Shown piece after piece: positions 1-9,014 of a stretch of 64,000 nucleotides of DNA (position 1 is the first letter of the stretch; every line of letters starts with the position of its first letter). The position numbers were made by a program, and so were the translations under genes. The stretch spans positions 1-64,000 of the forward strand of contig NZ_BAABEY010000001.1 in the NCBI RefSeq assembly GCF_039540405.1, written 5' to 3'. Below the pieces are notes generated by a model, which was not told the origin of the DNA, searched no databases, and saw nothing but the letters and a program-made list of their open reading frames with translations. This DNA is from Ravibacter arvi (GTDB lineage: Bacteria > Bacteroidota > Bacteroidia > Cytophagales > Spirosomataceae).

Positions 1-312
1 ACTGCCCATTGTACCGTCCGTAAATTCAGGGTTGATCGTTACGGTACGGAGCGGGTAAGTAGTGGTCATAGTTTCCTCTATTATCATCCGACCGGCCGTG
101 GAGCGTGCTCTGCCGGTTTTCCCCGCAGGAAGGTCTGACGGGAAATACGTCTCATTAAAGGGCTCCGAAAAGCGGAAAGTGCTTGTTCCGCCCGCCAGGT
201 TAGGGCAGGGCTGCGCTTCTACGGATGCAAATGAAACCAGCAAAAGGCATATCAGGATGAGCTTACCCAGCTGCCGGCTTTTCCTAAGGGGGCGTTGGAA
301 AAAGTTGGTCAT
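1..312 (-). CDS. secreted protein, N-terminal part (runs off left edge)
   Basis: Reading the minus strand from an ATG at 312, 104 codons stay open to base 1, so the gene continues outside the window. Residues 1-34 form a signal peptide: a basic start (MTNFFQRPLRKSRQ), a hydrophobic core (LILICLLLVSFASV) and a cleavage-like EAQ-P. The mature part begins PCPNLAGGTSTFRFSEPFNETYFPS in short pieces, typical of large extracellular Bacteroidota proteins, but no domain can be named from 70 residues. The signal peptide and open frame are seen directly; export through Sec and probably type IX secretion is inferred from the company it keeps. Confidence 0.7.
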   Translation of the reverse strand, partial: MTNFFQRPLRKSRQLGKLILICLLLVSFASVEAQPCPNLAGGTSTFRFSEPFNETYFPSDLPAGKTGRARSTAGRMIIEETMTTTYPLRTVTINPEFTDGTMGS

Positions 313-829
313 TGGAATTAATTGTTTAAATTTCAGTTGTTCGGATAGGTACTTTTAAAATCATTCAGTGCGCGAGGCAGCAGAATGTACAATCATGCAT
401 AGCGTGACGACGGGATAAGTTTCTCTGAGGAATGCGCTATATCCATAATGTCATGGTGTAAAAGAAGCGCCAGCCTGGCCGCCTTCCTGAGGGGGAGCAG
501 TTTTATGTCATATTTTGATGTTTAAAGTGTGTTCCTGGGTAGCCTTTCTGTGTAGAATAAATTCGTATTGATGAAAGAAATTTATTCTTTTCCAAATGAC
601 GCAGCAATCCGGGATATGAAAGGGTGGAAAATTAGTCAATTATGGGTAAAAAAACTATCTTCTTTGTTATTTTCAATAATTTTAATAAGCCGGATCTAAT
701 TCGAAGCCGGCACGGAAGAGCCGATAGAAGGCACGGCTATCGTTGTTTGCTGGTTTTCAGACAGGGAAGCTTTGTTTTAACATAGACCTATAGACATTAT
801 ATTTATCCTGAAGTGTTGTGCTCGACCCT
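313..829. other. intergenic, no gene recognised
   Basis: About 500 bases between the divergent secreted-protein start and the transposase remnant. It is AT-rich around 540-700, as expected for a promoter region of the minus-strand gene, but no reading frame, hairpin or repeat with convincing features was seen. Confidence 0.4.
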
Positions 830-1486
830 ATTTGTCGCCGTCTACCAGCGCTGTTGATGGAACTCTCAGTGTGAGAACCGTTCTGAAACGGGATCACCGG
901 GTGACTTTGTGCAAATACCTGATTTGCAGGCATATGGAAGAAGAGGGTTTCTCTTGTAACAATATCGGGCGCGGACCGCAAACCGCGCTCACAGCGGAAA
1001 GATATCTGTCGAAACCCAATACCTGATGGGCCGGCGACATCACATCTATAAAATGCTGGAAGGGACAAAGGATAAGGGCGGCCTTGTCATGGATTGCTGT
1101 GGCAGATCCATCATTAGCTGGCGGGCTGAGCGCGCAAGGCTGTGACATCGAGCTATTAATTCAGGATGCTCTTTTTGAGCGTTTCGGAACTTGTCAACCT
1201 GACCCGAATCAGCTGCAATTCTTGCACGACAATGGACCGGAATACCTGGAGAAAAAATTGCAAGAATGCTTAAAAGACTGGAAAATATAAAGTTGTCACG
1301 CCATTGTATTTCCCTCAGTCCAACGGAATGTGCGAAGCCCTGAATGGCACCTTGAAAAGAGAAAATCCATCCTCAGTAATCAGTTAGATACAAGCGTGGG
1401 TTGATGAATACAATAATTTCGCACCGCATTCAGCGCCCAACATGAAAACACCAAAAGAATATAATAACTTCAAAATCGCCGCATAA
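830..1486 (+). pseudogene. IS3-family OrfB-like transposase remnant (several frameshifts)
   Basis: Pieces of an rve-type integrase core follow each other in different frames: near 1018 WAGDITSIK (compare the WxxDIT of IS3 OrfB), then LVMDCCGRSIISW, then DIELLIQDALFERFGT, then FLHDNGPEYLEKKLQ (DNG-E region), then VVTPLYFPQSNGMCEALNGTLKRE, and finally WVDEYNNFAPHSAPNMKTPKEY before a stop at 1486. At least three frame changes and an internal stop make it inactive. The order of motifs matches OrfB; the assignment to a subgroup is not possible. No inverted repeats were identified. Confidence 0.7.
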
Positions 1487-1519
1487 ACGATCTAGTTTTT
1501 AAACGGAAAGAGCATTGGC

Positions 1520-1925
1520 TCATATCTCCTTGTTACGGTTCACCGTCGCCGAAACATCGATCCTTACACCTACACCGGCCTGTCTACCAGAATGGAAGTG
1601 TACAGCGCCCTTCAACAGCATCACCCTGTTCTGTATATTAAGCAGGCCACTACCGACGACTGTATTATTGGTATCAAAACCATTTCCATTGTCACTGTAA
1701 TACAACAGGAGCCTGTCAGACTTGCTTTCAAGGGTTATATGCACCTGTGTAGCTGCCGCATGTTTTATGGTGTTTTGCAATAACTCCTGCTGGATGCGGT
1801 ACAGGTTGATTTCAATAATCTTCCCAAATCACGAGGGATATCCTTGACAGATATTGAAATGTCCAGGGGGCTTCTCTTCTGCGACTGCTGCCCTATCAGC
1901 TCAAAAGCTCCTGCTAGCTCAAGTT
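1520..1925 (-). pseudogene. sensor histidine kinase C-terminal fragment (HATPase domain)
   Basis: The minus strand encodes EINLYRIQQELLQNTIKHAA (N box) followed by YYSDNGNGFD (G1 box) and GSGLLNIQNRV (G2 box), the HATPase half of a NarL-group sensor kinase. It closely resembles the C-terminus of the intact kinase at 12284-15319 (EINLFRIIQELLQNAIKHSE). A frameshift lies near 1820: upstream text ELAGAFELIGQQSQKRSP is in another frame. The dimerisation domain and everything before it are missing, and the fragment abuts an unrelated secreted-protein N-terminus near 1925-1930. Dead remnant. Confidence 0.75.
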
Positions 1926-1928
1926 CGA

Positions 1929-2240
1929 TCAGGAGGATGCGAAGGTAGCCTCGTTCCAGACTGTTCCGGCCGATTTCGGCGTGAGCGTAATTGACGCCTT
2001 ACAAGAAAATTCATTTTTTAGCTCACTTACGCTGAAAATTCTGAATGGGCCATTCGGTGAAGCCGAAGAGGACCAACTAACCGTGCCATTGCCCATACAA
2101 GGCTTGACTTGCAGAGTAAAGGACTCGGTTAAGCAAATCGTGTTCCGGCTGACGCTAAAGCTACCTGTGCATGATTGACCATATATCGGCGTTTTATTAC
2201 ATAAGGCGGCTGTAATAAGGAGTGGTATAACAAATTTCAT
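1929..2240 (-). pseudogene. secreted Ig-like protein, N-terminal fragment
   Basis: A 103-aa minus-strand frame starts with a signal peptide (MKFVIPLLITAALCNKTPIYG-QSC) and continues with a Cys-containing beta-rich stretch (SRNTICLTESFTLQVKPC...VSWSSSASPNGPF) like the Ig/PKD-type domains of surface proteins. It stops at the point where kinase-derived sequence begins, so I read it as the surviving N-terminus of a once longer exported protein rather than a complete 103-aa gene. It could still be expressed as a small secreted protein. Confidence 0.5.
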
Positions 2241-2694
2241 ATAAATTGAAGATTTGCAGTGTGAAAAAGATATAACATGAGTTTAGCAGACCTGCTTGTG
2301 GAAAGAAAGCAAGTGGTCTGCCGGGTAACAAAGTTGGTTAGTCGTTAAATGCGTTTCAATACCAAGACCAGGGTATATTTGCTTGAAAAACTACGCGAAT
2401 TTCATTCGAATCTTACACTTTGCCGAGATGAACAGAGGTCGTCCTGTTTAGCAGTGCAGTCAGTTACATAAGTTGATATAAAGTGGGGTAATTTTTGCCC
2501 CAACAGCTAAGAGATACTGATTAGATATATCCCACTTTCTGTTGCTATCGCTATAAAAAACCGGTTGTCTTATGAAAGAATTAAAACCCATCTCAAAAAA
2601 AAACGGTAAAGAGCTATTCGGCTTATCATGGTGCAGAGGAAGCCTTCATTTAGCCTCTGACCGGAGAAGCGGATCCAAATCAAAAACTGCGAAC
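2241..2694. other. intergenic, no gene recognised
   Basis: No frame with recognisable content on either strand. A short plus-strand frame at 2572-2781 has no ribosome-binding context and lies antisense to the AraC remnant, so it is probably accidental. Confidence 0.35.
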
Positions 2695-3170
2695 TCACTT
2701 TTTCCGGTGCGTTTGTGCCTTATTGGTTGGCCTTTTTTGGGTATAGCCCAAGTATTTCTTCAAATTGACCCAAGAGCGTGATGCGCTACTGTAGCCCAGA
2801 AGCCGGGCAATTCCCGAAAGAGGTTGTCGTTCTTTCAATAGTTTCATCGCGTTTTTCAATCTCGATTCGCCTAGATAAAGTATAGACGGGAGTCCAATAG
2901 TAGATTTTGAAATGTTTCAGCAGATAATTTTCATTACCGTCTGATCAAAGTGTAGAGTGAGAAAATACCTCCTTTCCGTGGTTATCCGCTTGCAAGGTGA
3001 TCAAGATGTATTTTAACGTGGTTTGAAGCATAAGCATCCAGATGATTCAGTTCAGGATCCCGAGCGCTTTGGTTTGCGAAACGATTTCTCTTTCATGGAG
3101 AAGCGCGTCCAGTGTCTAATGTGGCGAGGTCCTAATGTCTTCGACTACGACCCCGATGGGTATCAGAAGC
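2695..3170 (-). pseudogene. AraC-family regulator remnant (helix-turn-helix region)
   Basis: On the minus strand the second helix-turn-helix of an AraC protein is readable: ESRLKNAMKLLKERQPLSGI followed by ARLLGYSSASRSWVNLKKYL and GYTQKRP, ending at a TGA at 2695-2697. The preceding part, NENYLLKHFKIYYWTPVY (end of the first HTH), sits in a different frame, so a frameshift lies near 2880. Weaker traces (TLDALLHEREIVSQTKAL) extend to about 3170 with stops. The usual Phe in the S-x-F recognition segment is replaced (SASRSW), further evidence of decay. Confidence 0.6.
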
Positions 3171-3451
3171 CCAGCGGGTTGATCTGCCTATGAAATGCAT
3201 GATAGTCTGTATTGTGTTCCAAAGTGAAAGGAGTTTTCGATTTTTACGAAATAAATCAGTTTTCTCAGAAATCTACAAAATTTACGAGTAGGAGCGCTGG
3301 AATCGTCGGGTTTTTCACTAAAACCACGCTTTGTCGACAAATAACAACCAAGAATAGCGTCAATACAACCAAGAGTAGTCGCATTTTTGCAGACCAGTCA
3401 ACGCCTCCAATATAGTTTTGCGATGTCAAAAAAAACAAAACACAAAACAGT
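3171..3451. other. intergenic leader of the XRE/pentapeptide gene
   Basis: AT-rich stretch upstream of the XRE gene that would hold its promoter. A 123-aa minus-strand frame (3265-3636) overlaps the XRE N-terminus and looks accidental. No clear terminator or operator was identified. Confidence 0.35.
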
Positions 3452-4381
3452 ATGGAAAGTAAGGTAATAGGCGAAAAAATAGCCAAAGCAAGAAAAGAGA
3501 AAAATATGTCGCAGGCGCAACTCGCCCTGCAAATATTCATAAGCCCGCAGGCAGTCGGGAAATGGGAACGCGGCGAGTCAATGCCCGACATTACTACATT
3601 TGATAGGCTAGCGGAGATTTTAGGGGTAGATCTCAATTATTTTTCTGAAAAAGCGCCGTCTATGACCGCCGGAATATCTAATGTGAGCGTGCCGGCAAGC
3701 CAACCCGCTTCTGTAATGGAGAATGCCGCCGGTTCCAACGACCGTCAGGTGCTGATAAACCTTACTGCGGCGGACCTGCAAGAAAGCGATTTTGCAGGTG
3801 TTGTTTTGCGCGAAGGTAAATTCAAAGCCAGTTCGCTACGCGGGGCAGACTTCTCCAATGCCGACCTGACCGGCAGCTCATTTGATGCCACAGACGCACG
3901 TGAAGCCAATTTTAATGGTGCAAATCTGACGGAGTGCACCTTTTCGGGTACAGACCTTAACGGTGTAAGCTTTGGAAAATCCGTTCTTGTACGTACGACC
4001 TTGAACATGTCGGGCCAGGGCGCAAAGTTTGTTGACGCAAACTTGGTGGATGTGAAACTGGTCAAAACAGACCTCAGAAAAGCAATCTTTCAGAACTGTA
4101 CTTTTATGGGGGTAGATTTCAGCTACTGCGATTTGCGCGGGATCGATTTCAATGGCCAAACCTTCGATGGTGTCCGGTTTGATAAGTCTGCTCTAAACGA
4201 TGTATCCTTCAAGGGCGCGACGCTCAGAAATGTATCTTTTACAGTACCTTTTTCCTTGACAAACAAATCACACCTGGCGCTGAAAACCATCGATTTCGAC
4301 GGGGCTACTATGGACAAGCTCACTTACCTGGCGCTCAAAGGCCTAATGGTCGTCGATTTGTCAAACGTTACGATCCTCTAG
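3452..4381 (+). CDS. XRE-type HTH protein with pentapeptide-repeat domain
   Basis: A 309-aa protein. Residues about 9-63 form a helix-turn-helix of the Cro/C1 type (KIAKARKEKNMSQAQLALQI, SPQAVGKWERGESMPD, LAEILGVDLNYF), implying DNA binding. After a Ser/Ala-rich linker (70-100), residues about 105-300 are pentapeptide repeats with the A(D/N)LxX pattern (LRGADFSNADLTGSSFDATD, FNGANLTECTFSGTDLNG), which fold as a right-handed quadrilateral beta-helix. The ATG at 3452 begins directly at the HTH and is the only sensible start. This HTH-pentapeptide pairing is known from Gram-positive and some Bacteroidota genomes but its role is unclear; DNA-mimic or scaffold functions are possible. It is the only intact gene in the first 5 kb. 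Confidence 0.85.
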   Translation: MESKVIGEKIAKARKEKNMSQAQLALQIFISPQAVGKWERGESMPDITTFDRLAEILGVDLNYFSEKAPSMTAGISNVSVPASQPASVMENAAGSNDRQVLINLTAADLQESDFAGVVLREGKFKASSLRGADFSNADLTGSSFDATDAREANFNGANLTECTFSGTDLNGVSFGKSVLVRTTLNMSGQGAKFVDANLVDVKLVKTDLRKAIFQNCTFMGVDFSYCDLRGIDFNGQTFDGVRFDKSALNDVSFKGATLRNVSFTVPFSLTNKSHLALKTIDFDGATMDKLTYLALKGLMVVDLSNVTIL

Positions 4382-4382
4382 C

Positions 4383-4990
4383 CGAAAGTAATCATACAAA
4401 AACTGGCAATACAAGTTGAGGGATTGCAAAAGTCCTCCAAAGGGTTTTCTGTGCTCAAAGAAGTATATTTTGCGGTGGAAAGGGGAGGGGGCTTCGCATT
4501 GCCGGGCACCGATGGGTCAGGAAAAACGACGATCGTCAAAATTCTTACCACCCTACTTAAACCAGATAACGGAAAGGCTCCGTCAGGCCATCAGTCTTAC
4601 TGACCAGTTTGTCGTCGTGGATGAAATGCTTACCGGGCGGGAGAACCTGATCTCTGATCGCGCGGCTCCGAAATCTTCAAAATCCGCGTCAAATCGCTGA
4701 CGATCTGCTGCATCGCTTCGGACTGAATTATACCGCTGGATGGCATCCACCTACCCAGGTGGTATGAGTTGAAGGCTCGACGTTGCGATGAGTCTGGTTG
4801 GGCAATTCTCAGTTCGTATTTCTAGACGAGCCAACGTCCGGTCTTGATCCGGAGGCCCGATTGCGGGCGGCATCGGTCTTGCGTATCTCTATTATCAGCA
4901 AAGCTGCTTTTTTTAGACCAGATACGAGGCGATCCTGATCGAGCAACAACAGTTCCTTGCTCAATCGTAAAGTAGGGCTCTTTAGGGAAG
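4383..4990 (+). pseudogene. ABC transporter ATPase remnant (multidrug/DrrA-like)
   Basis: ABC ATPase motifs are present in order but in shifting frames: IQVEGLQKSSKGFSVLKEV, a Walker A remnant GTDGSGKTTIVKILTTLLKP (first Gly context changed), ISLTDQFVVVDEMLTGREN (Q-loop region of the DrrA-like group), IADDLLHRFGLN, and Walker B FLDEPTSGLDPEARL near 4825. The LSGGM signature region is scrambled around 4750-4790 and stops interrupt every frame. The partner permease is not present. An old, inactivated efflux ATPase whose neighbours have been lost. Confidence 0.75.
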
Positions 4991-5538
4991 CCTGCTGATA
5001 CGTTAACAGTAATTACTAAAGGACCTGCATGGATAGAAAGATCAGCGATGAGGTCAAAGTGAAGTTCTATAAACAACGCTCGACGGGTGCCAGGAATTTA
5101 ACAAAGCATGAAACCTATAGTATTTTATTTTAACCAGATATCTGCAGATTAAAAGGAGGCAGCGATGCCTTCAGTATACCAAAATCTTGGTATTGAATGT
5201 CGTCCCGGTCCCAAATAGCTTTGTACATAATTCTATGTCAAAAAGCTTTTCATCAATAGAATATAAACTTTTTACACCAATCAAGCCGACCTGGAGAAAC
5301 TAAAGTGTCTCATGATTTCGTGTTGGTACCAAACCACGATAAGATCACTTCTTAGTCATAAAAGAGTTAATATCTCGAGATTTTTTTACCCTAAAATCTC
5401 CCCAAACGTACAAAAATATGAGCTTATCTTTTGTAAGGGGGCGATCACTTTACAATACACGGATGATAACCGTTTGTGAAGTAACAGATCGAAATTAAAT
5501 ATCCGGTAGTAAGGAGTCACATTTTAAAACTTCAAATA
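4991..5538. other. intergenic region before the secreted repeat protein
   Basis: About 550 bases with no recognisable gene. It must contain the promoter of the secreted protein at 5539; an AT-rich tract at 5230-5440 is the likely place, but no Bacteroidota-type promoter could be assigned with confidence. There may be further decayed coding sequence before 5130. Confidence 0.35.
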
Positions 5539-8500
5539 ATGAAAAGGCAATTTTCCTCCACATTGTATCTATTCCTACTGCTTTTAGCGTATATGGATGT
5601 CTACGCTCAAACATTCACCCTCGCTACTCCTGCTGGCAGTGACACGTATGGGACGAGCATCACCGTTCTTACAAATGGCAATTACGTGATCGCCGACCCC
5701 ACCTGGCGCCACCCTTCCAATAACTATCGGGTCGGAGCTGTATACTTGTACAGCGGAAAAACTCATGCGCTGATCAGCACACTTACCGGTGAGTATAATG
5801 ATGACAGGGTGGGATCCGGTGGAGTGGTGGCGCTAAGTAACGGTAATTATGTTGTACTCAGCCCCAATCGGAATGGCGGTACAGGTGCTGCAACCTGGGG
5901 GAATGGCACGACAGGTATTTCCGGTATCGTAGGTTCCTGGAACTCCCTGATCGGAACTAACACTTCTGACAGAATTGGATCCAAGGGTTGTGTTGCCCTG
6001 AGCAATGGCAATTATCTGATAATCAGCCCAAATTGGAAAAATGGTTCCGCCAGTAATGCCGGAGCAGTCACATGGGGCAGCGGCACCACGGGTATTTCCG
6101 GTATAGTAGGGCCTGACAACTCCCTGGTGGGTAGTACGTCCGGGGATTTAGTTGGCAATGACGGTTCTATCCAGTTAAGTAACGGAAATTATGTCGTAGT
6201 TAGTAATACCTGGGACAATGGCCCCGCCACGGATGCAGGCGCGGTTACTTGGGGTGACGGCACAAATGGTATTTCCGGCGTCGTGGGTATTACCAATTCG
6301 TTGGTAGGAAGCAGTGCAAACGACAGGATTGGCCATAATCCTGGTGGAACCGGAACTCCGAGTGTTATTATTTTAAATAATGGTCATTACGTAGTGCGAA
6401 GTCAAACCTGGGACAATGGCACTACTGCTGATGCTGGTGCAGTCACCTGGGGCAATGGTACTACGGGTATTTCCGGTATGGTAAGCCCAGGCAATTCCCT
6501 GGTAGGAAGTGCTGTTGGAGATAATGTCGGTAGGGTCATAATAGCGCTTGCCAATGGAAACTACGTAGTGTGCAGCAGTAATTGGGATCATGGCCCACTC
6601 ACCGATGTTGGTGCTGTAACCTGGGGCGACGGTACCGCTGGCATTTCCGGTGCAGTGAGCTCGAGCAATTCCCTCGTAGGAAGTTCAGTTGGAGATAATG
6701 TAGGGAGCGGAGCGGTGGCCCTGACCAACGGAAATTATGTAGTAAGAAGCCCTTCCTGGAGAAATGGAGATATCGCTACAGCCGGCGCAGTGACCTGGCG
6801 GCGGGGAGACATTGCCACCTCTGGTATTGTTAGCACTGCTAATTCACTGGTGGGAAGCACTGCCAGCGACTTGGTGGGTCTTGGTGTTGTAGCGTTGAGT
6901 AATGGTAACTATGTGGTAAGCAGTGAGCTTTGGAACAATGGAGATGCTTCAGCCGCCGGGGCAGCCACTTGGGGCAACGGTACTACCGGAACCGTTGGCG
7001 TGGTGGGCTCTGACAACTCATTGGTGGGTGGTAAATATCTTGATAAAGTAGGCAAAATAGACCCTGTAACAGGTTTAGGGGTTATCGCGCTCAGTAACGG
7101 ACATTATGTGGTCAGAAGTCCGGATTGGGATAACGGTGATGTGGAAGATGCGGGTGCGGTCGCTTGGGGCAATGGCATTACCGGTACCAGCGGCATCATC
7201 AATTCCAGTAATTCGTTAATCGGGAATACTGCCTATGACCGGATAGGAAACGTAACCAAAGGTGTAGTTGCCCTCAAAAATGGCAACTATTTGGTGAAAA
7301 CACCCAATTGGGGCGCTGGTATCGCTTTTTCCGGAAGCGAAGGGTATGGTGCCGTAACTTGGGGAAACGGTAATGGCGGCACTACTGGTGTGATCAACGC
7401 TACCAACTCTCTCATAGGCAGCAAAAATGGTGATAGGTTGGGAGAGGATTTTATAAGCGGAGAAGGTGTTACTATCTTGAATAACGGGGATTACGTCGTG
7501 ACCAGCCCCCGATGGGACAATGGCACACTCGGTCAGGTAGGGGCAGTCACCTGGGGGAATGGTACTACCGGTACTGTTGGACTCGTAAGCCCGGCCAATT
7601 CACTGGTTGGAAGTATTCCCGGGGAAATGGTAGGCTCCGGGGGCATAACTGCGCTCAGGGATGGCAATTATGTAGCAAAAAGTGCTGAATGGTCCAACTC
7701 GAGGGGTGCCCTTAGCCTTCTGGGGTATGGAGCCTTTGCCCTAACAGGCCCTATCAACACTTGTAATAGTGTAGTAGGTGGACAATATCAGGGGGTTCAC
7801 TGGTCCGTCTTTGCTCATAATGAGGTACATGGATACCTGGTTGTCGGCTTCCCCCGGGAAAATAAAGTGGTGATTTACAACCGTCAAAATATTAGTCTGG
7901 CTGTTTCCAGCACCAATACAGCGGCAACAATAAGCGGCAGCGGCAGGCTGCCCTTTACTGATTCTCAGTGCCAGCTTCTCCTGTCGCTCTCTGTTGAAGG
8001 TGCTTCTATGGGCAACACGCTCGCCAAAGTATGGATTGACGATACCCAAAACGCCGCGTATGTGAAACGGCACTATGAGATCACACCTGCAACCAACACC
8101 ACTACTTCTACCGCAAAAGTCACTTTGTATTTCACCCAAAGTGACTTTGACGATTTCAATCTTACGAATCAACTCAAGTTACCCGTCGGGGAAAACGACG
8201 CCGCCGGAAAAGCGAACTTACTTATTGAAAAAAGGCCGGGCAGCAGCACCGGAGACGGTACTCCTACCAGCTATAGCGGTACTCCTATCAATATCGACCC
8301 GGCCGATGAAGATATCGTTTGGAATTCAGAGCTCGATCGCTGGGAGGTGAGCTTTAACATAACTGGGTTCAGCGGTTTTTTTGTCAAGACCACACCTTCT
8401 CCCTTACCCGTGACTTTAGTCGACTTCTCTGCCGAAAAACAGGAAAATACGGTCGTGCTACGGTGGCAAACTACCGTAGAAAGCAACAGCGACCATTTTG

Positions 8501-8952
8501 AAATCCAACGCAGCAGCGACGCTCAAAAATGGACAGGAATCGGAAAGGTACAGGCAAAAGGCGAAAGCCAGGAGTTGACGGTCTATACATTTAATGACGG
8601 TCAACCGTTCCTGGCCGAACCGTCTCGTTCGGTCCTTTATTACCGGCTCAAAATAGCCGACAAGGATGCCAGCTCGGCTTACTCCCGTATCGCATCAGTT
8701 CGGATGGAAAATACTGCCACAATCATAATATACCCCAATCCGGCCATTGATGAAATTACCTTTAGTGGTTCAGTACATGTAAACGGCTACAGAATTCTCA
8801 ATCCGGACGGACATACTATTTTGGAGAAACGCAATATAGACGTGATAAGTGGAAAAATAGCCTTACCCTTTTTACAAGCTGGATTGTACCATCTGGAATT
8901 GTATGGAAAGGGAGGATATAGGCGCACCCACAAAATTGTGATCAGCCGTTAA
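5539..8952 (+). CDS. large secreted beta-repeat protein with type IX sorting tail
   Basis: A 1137-aa protein with a signal peptide (MKRQFSSTLYLFLLLLAYMDVYA-Q). Residues about 35-750 hold some 12 repeats of roughly 55-60 residues with the pattern NGNYVVxSPxWxNG, then AGAVTWGNGTTGISG, then NSLVGSxxxDxVG. The repeat resembles the DUF5650-type family in memory; such repeats probably form a propeller or solenoid. Residues about 940-1050 contain the LPVTLVDFSA...HFEIQRSSD module common before Por tails. The last 75 residues (TIIIYPNPAIDEITF ... LPFLQAGLYHLELYG...HKIVISR) are a type A type IX secretion tail. It shares its C-terminal 200 residues with the next gene. Likely cell-surface or released; ligand unknown. 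Confidence 0.9.
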   Translation: MKRQFSSTLYLFLLLLAYMDVYAQTFTLATPAGSDTYGTSITVLTNGNYVIADPTWRHPSNNYRVGAVYLYSGKTHALISTLTGEYNDDRVGSGGVVALSNGNYVVLSPNRNGGTGAATWGNGTTGISGIVGSWNSLIGTNTSDRIGSKGCVALSNGNYLIISPNWKNGSASNAGAVTWGSGTTGISGIVGPDNSLVGSTSGDLVGNDGSIQLSNGNYVVVSNTWDNGPATDAGAVTWGDGTNGISGVVGITNSLVGSSANDRIGHNPGGTGTPSVIILNNGHYVVRSQTWDNGTTADAGAVTWGNGTTGISGMVSPGNSLVGSAVGDNVGRVIIALANGNYVVCSSNWDHGPLTDVGAVTWGDGTAGISGAVSSSNSLVGSSVGDNVGSGAVALTNGNYVVRSPSWRNGDIATAGAVTWRRGDIATSGIVSTANSLVGSTASDLVGLGVVALSNGNYVVSSELWNNGDASAAGAATWGNGTTGTVGVVGSDNSLVGGKYLDKVGKIDPVTGLGVIALSNGHYVVRSPDWDNGDVEDAGAVAWGNGITGTSGIINSSNSLIGNTAYDRIGNVTKGVVALKNGNYLVKTPNWGAGIAFSGSEGYGAVTWGNGNGGTTGVINATNSLIGSKNGDRLGEDFISGEGVTILNNGDYVVTSPRWDNGTLGQVGAVTWGNGTTGTVGLVSPANSLVGSIPGEMVGSGGITALRDGNYVAKSAEWSNSRGALSLLGYGAFALTGPINTCNSVVGGQYQGVHWSVFAHNEVHGYLVVGFPRENKVVIYNRQNISLAVSSTNTAATISGSGRLPFTDSQCQLLLSLSVEGASMGNTLAKVWIDDTQNAAYVKRHYEITPATNTTTSTAKVTLYFTQSDFDDFNLTNQLKLPVGENDAAGKANLLIEKRPGSSTGDGTPTSYSGTPINIDPADEDIVWNSELDRWEVSFNITGFSGFFVKTTPSPLPVTLVDFSAEKQENTVVLRWQTTVESNSDHFEIQRSSDAQKWTGIGKVQAKGESQELTVYTFNDGQPFLAEPSRSVLYYRLKIADKDASSAYSRIASVRMENTATIIIYPNPAIDEITFSGSVHVNGYRILNPDGHTILEKRNIDVISGKIALPFLQAGLYHLELYGKGGYRRTHKIVISR

Positions 8953-9014
8953 CAGGCAATTCGCTGTGTGTAACTTATTTTCAAATCCTATCTATCCATT
9001 TAACACTTTTGACT

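Noticed and set aside
757..1068. 103-aa minus-strand frame
   Set aside because: Antisense to the IS3-type transposase remnant whose motifs are on the plus strand; no recognisable content.
5700..7700. CRISPR-like or tandem DNA repeat array
   Set aside because: The periodicity is at the protein level (55-60 codons per unit) with many silent changes; it is a repeat domain of a coding gene.
7741..8172. 143-aa minus-strand frame
   Set aside because: Lies inside the secreted repeat protein on the opposite strand; shadow frame.
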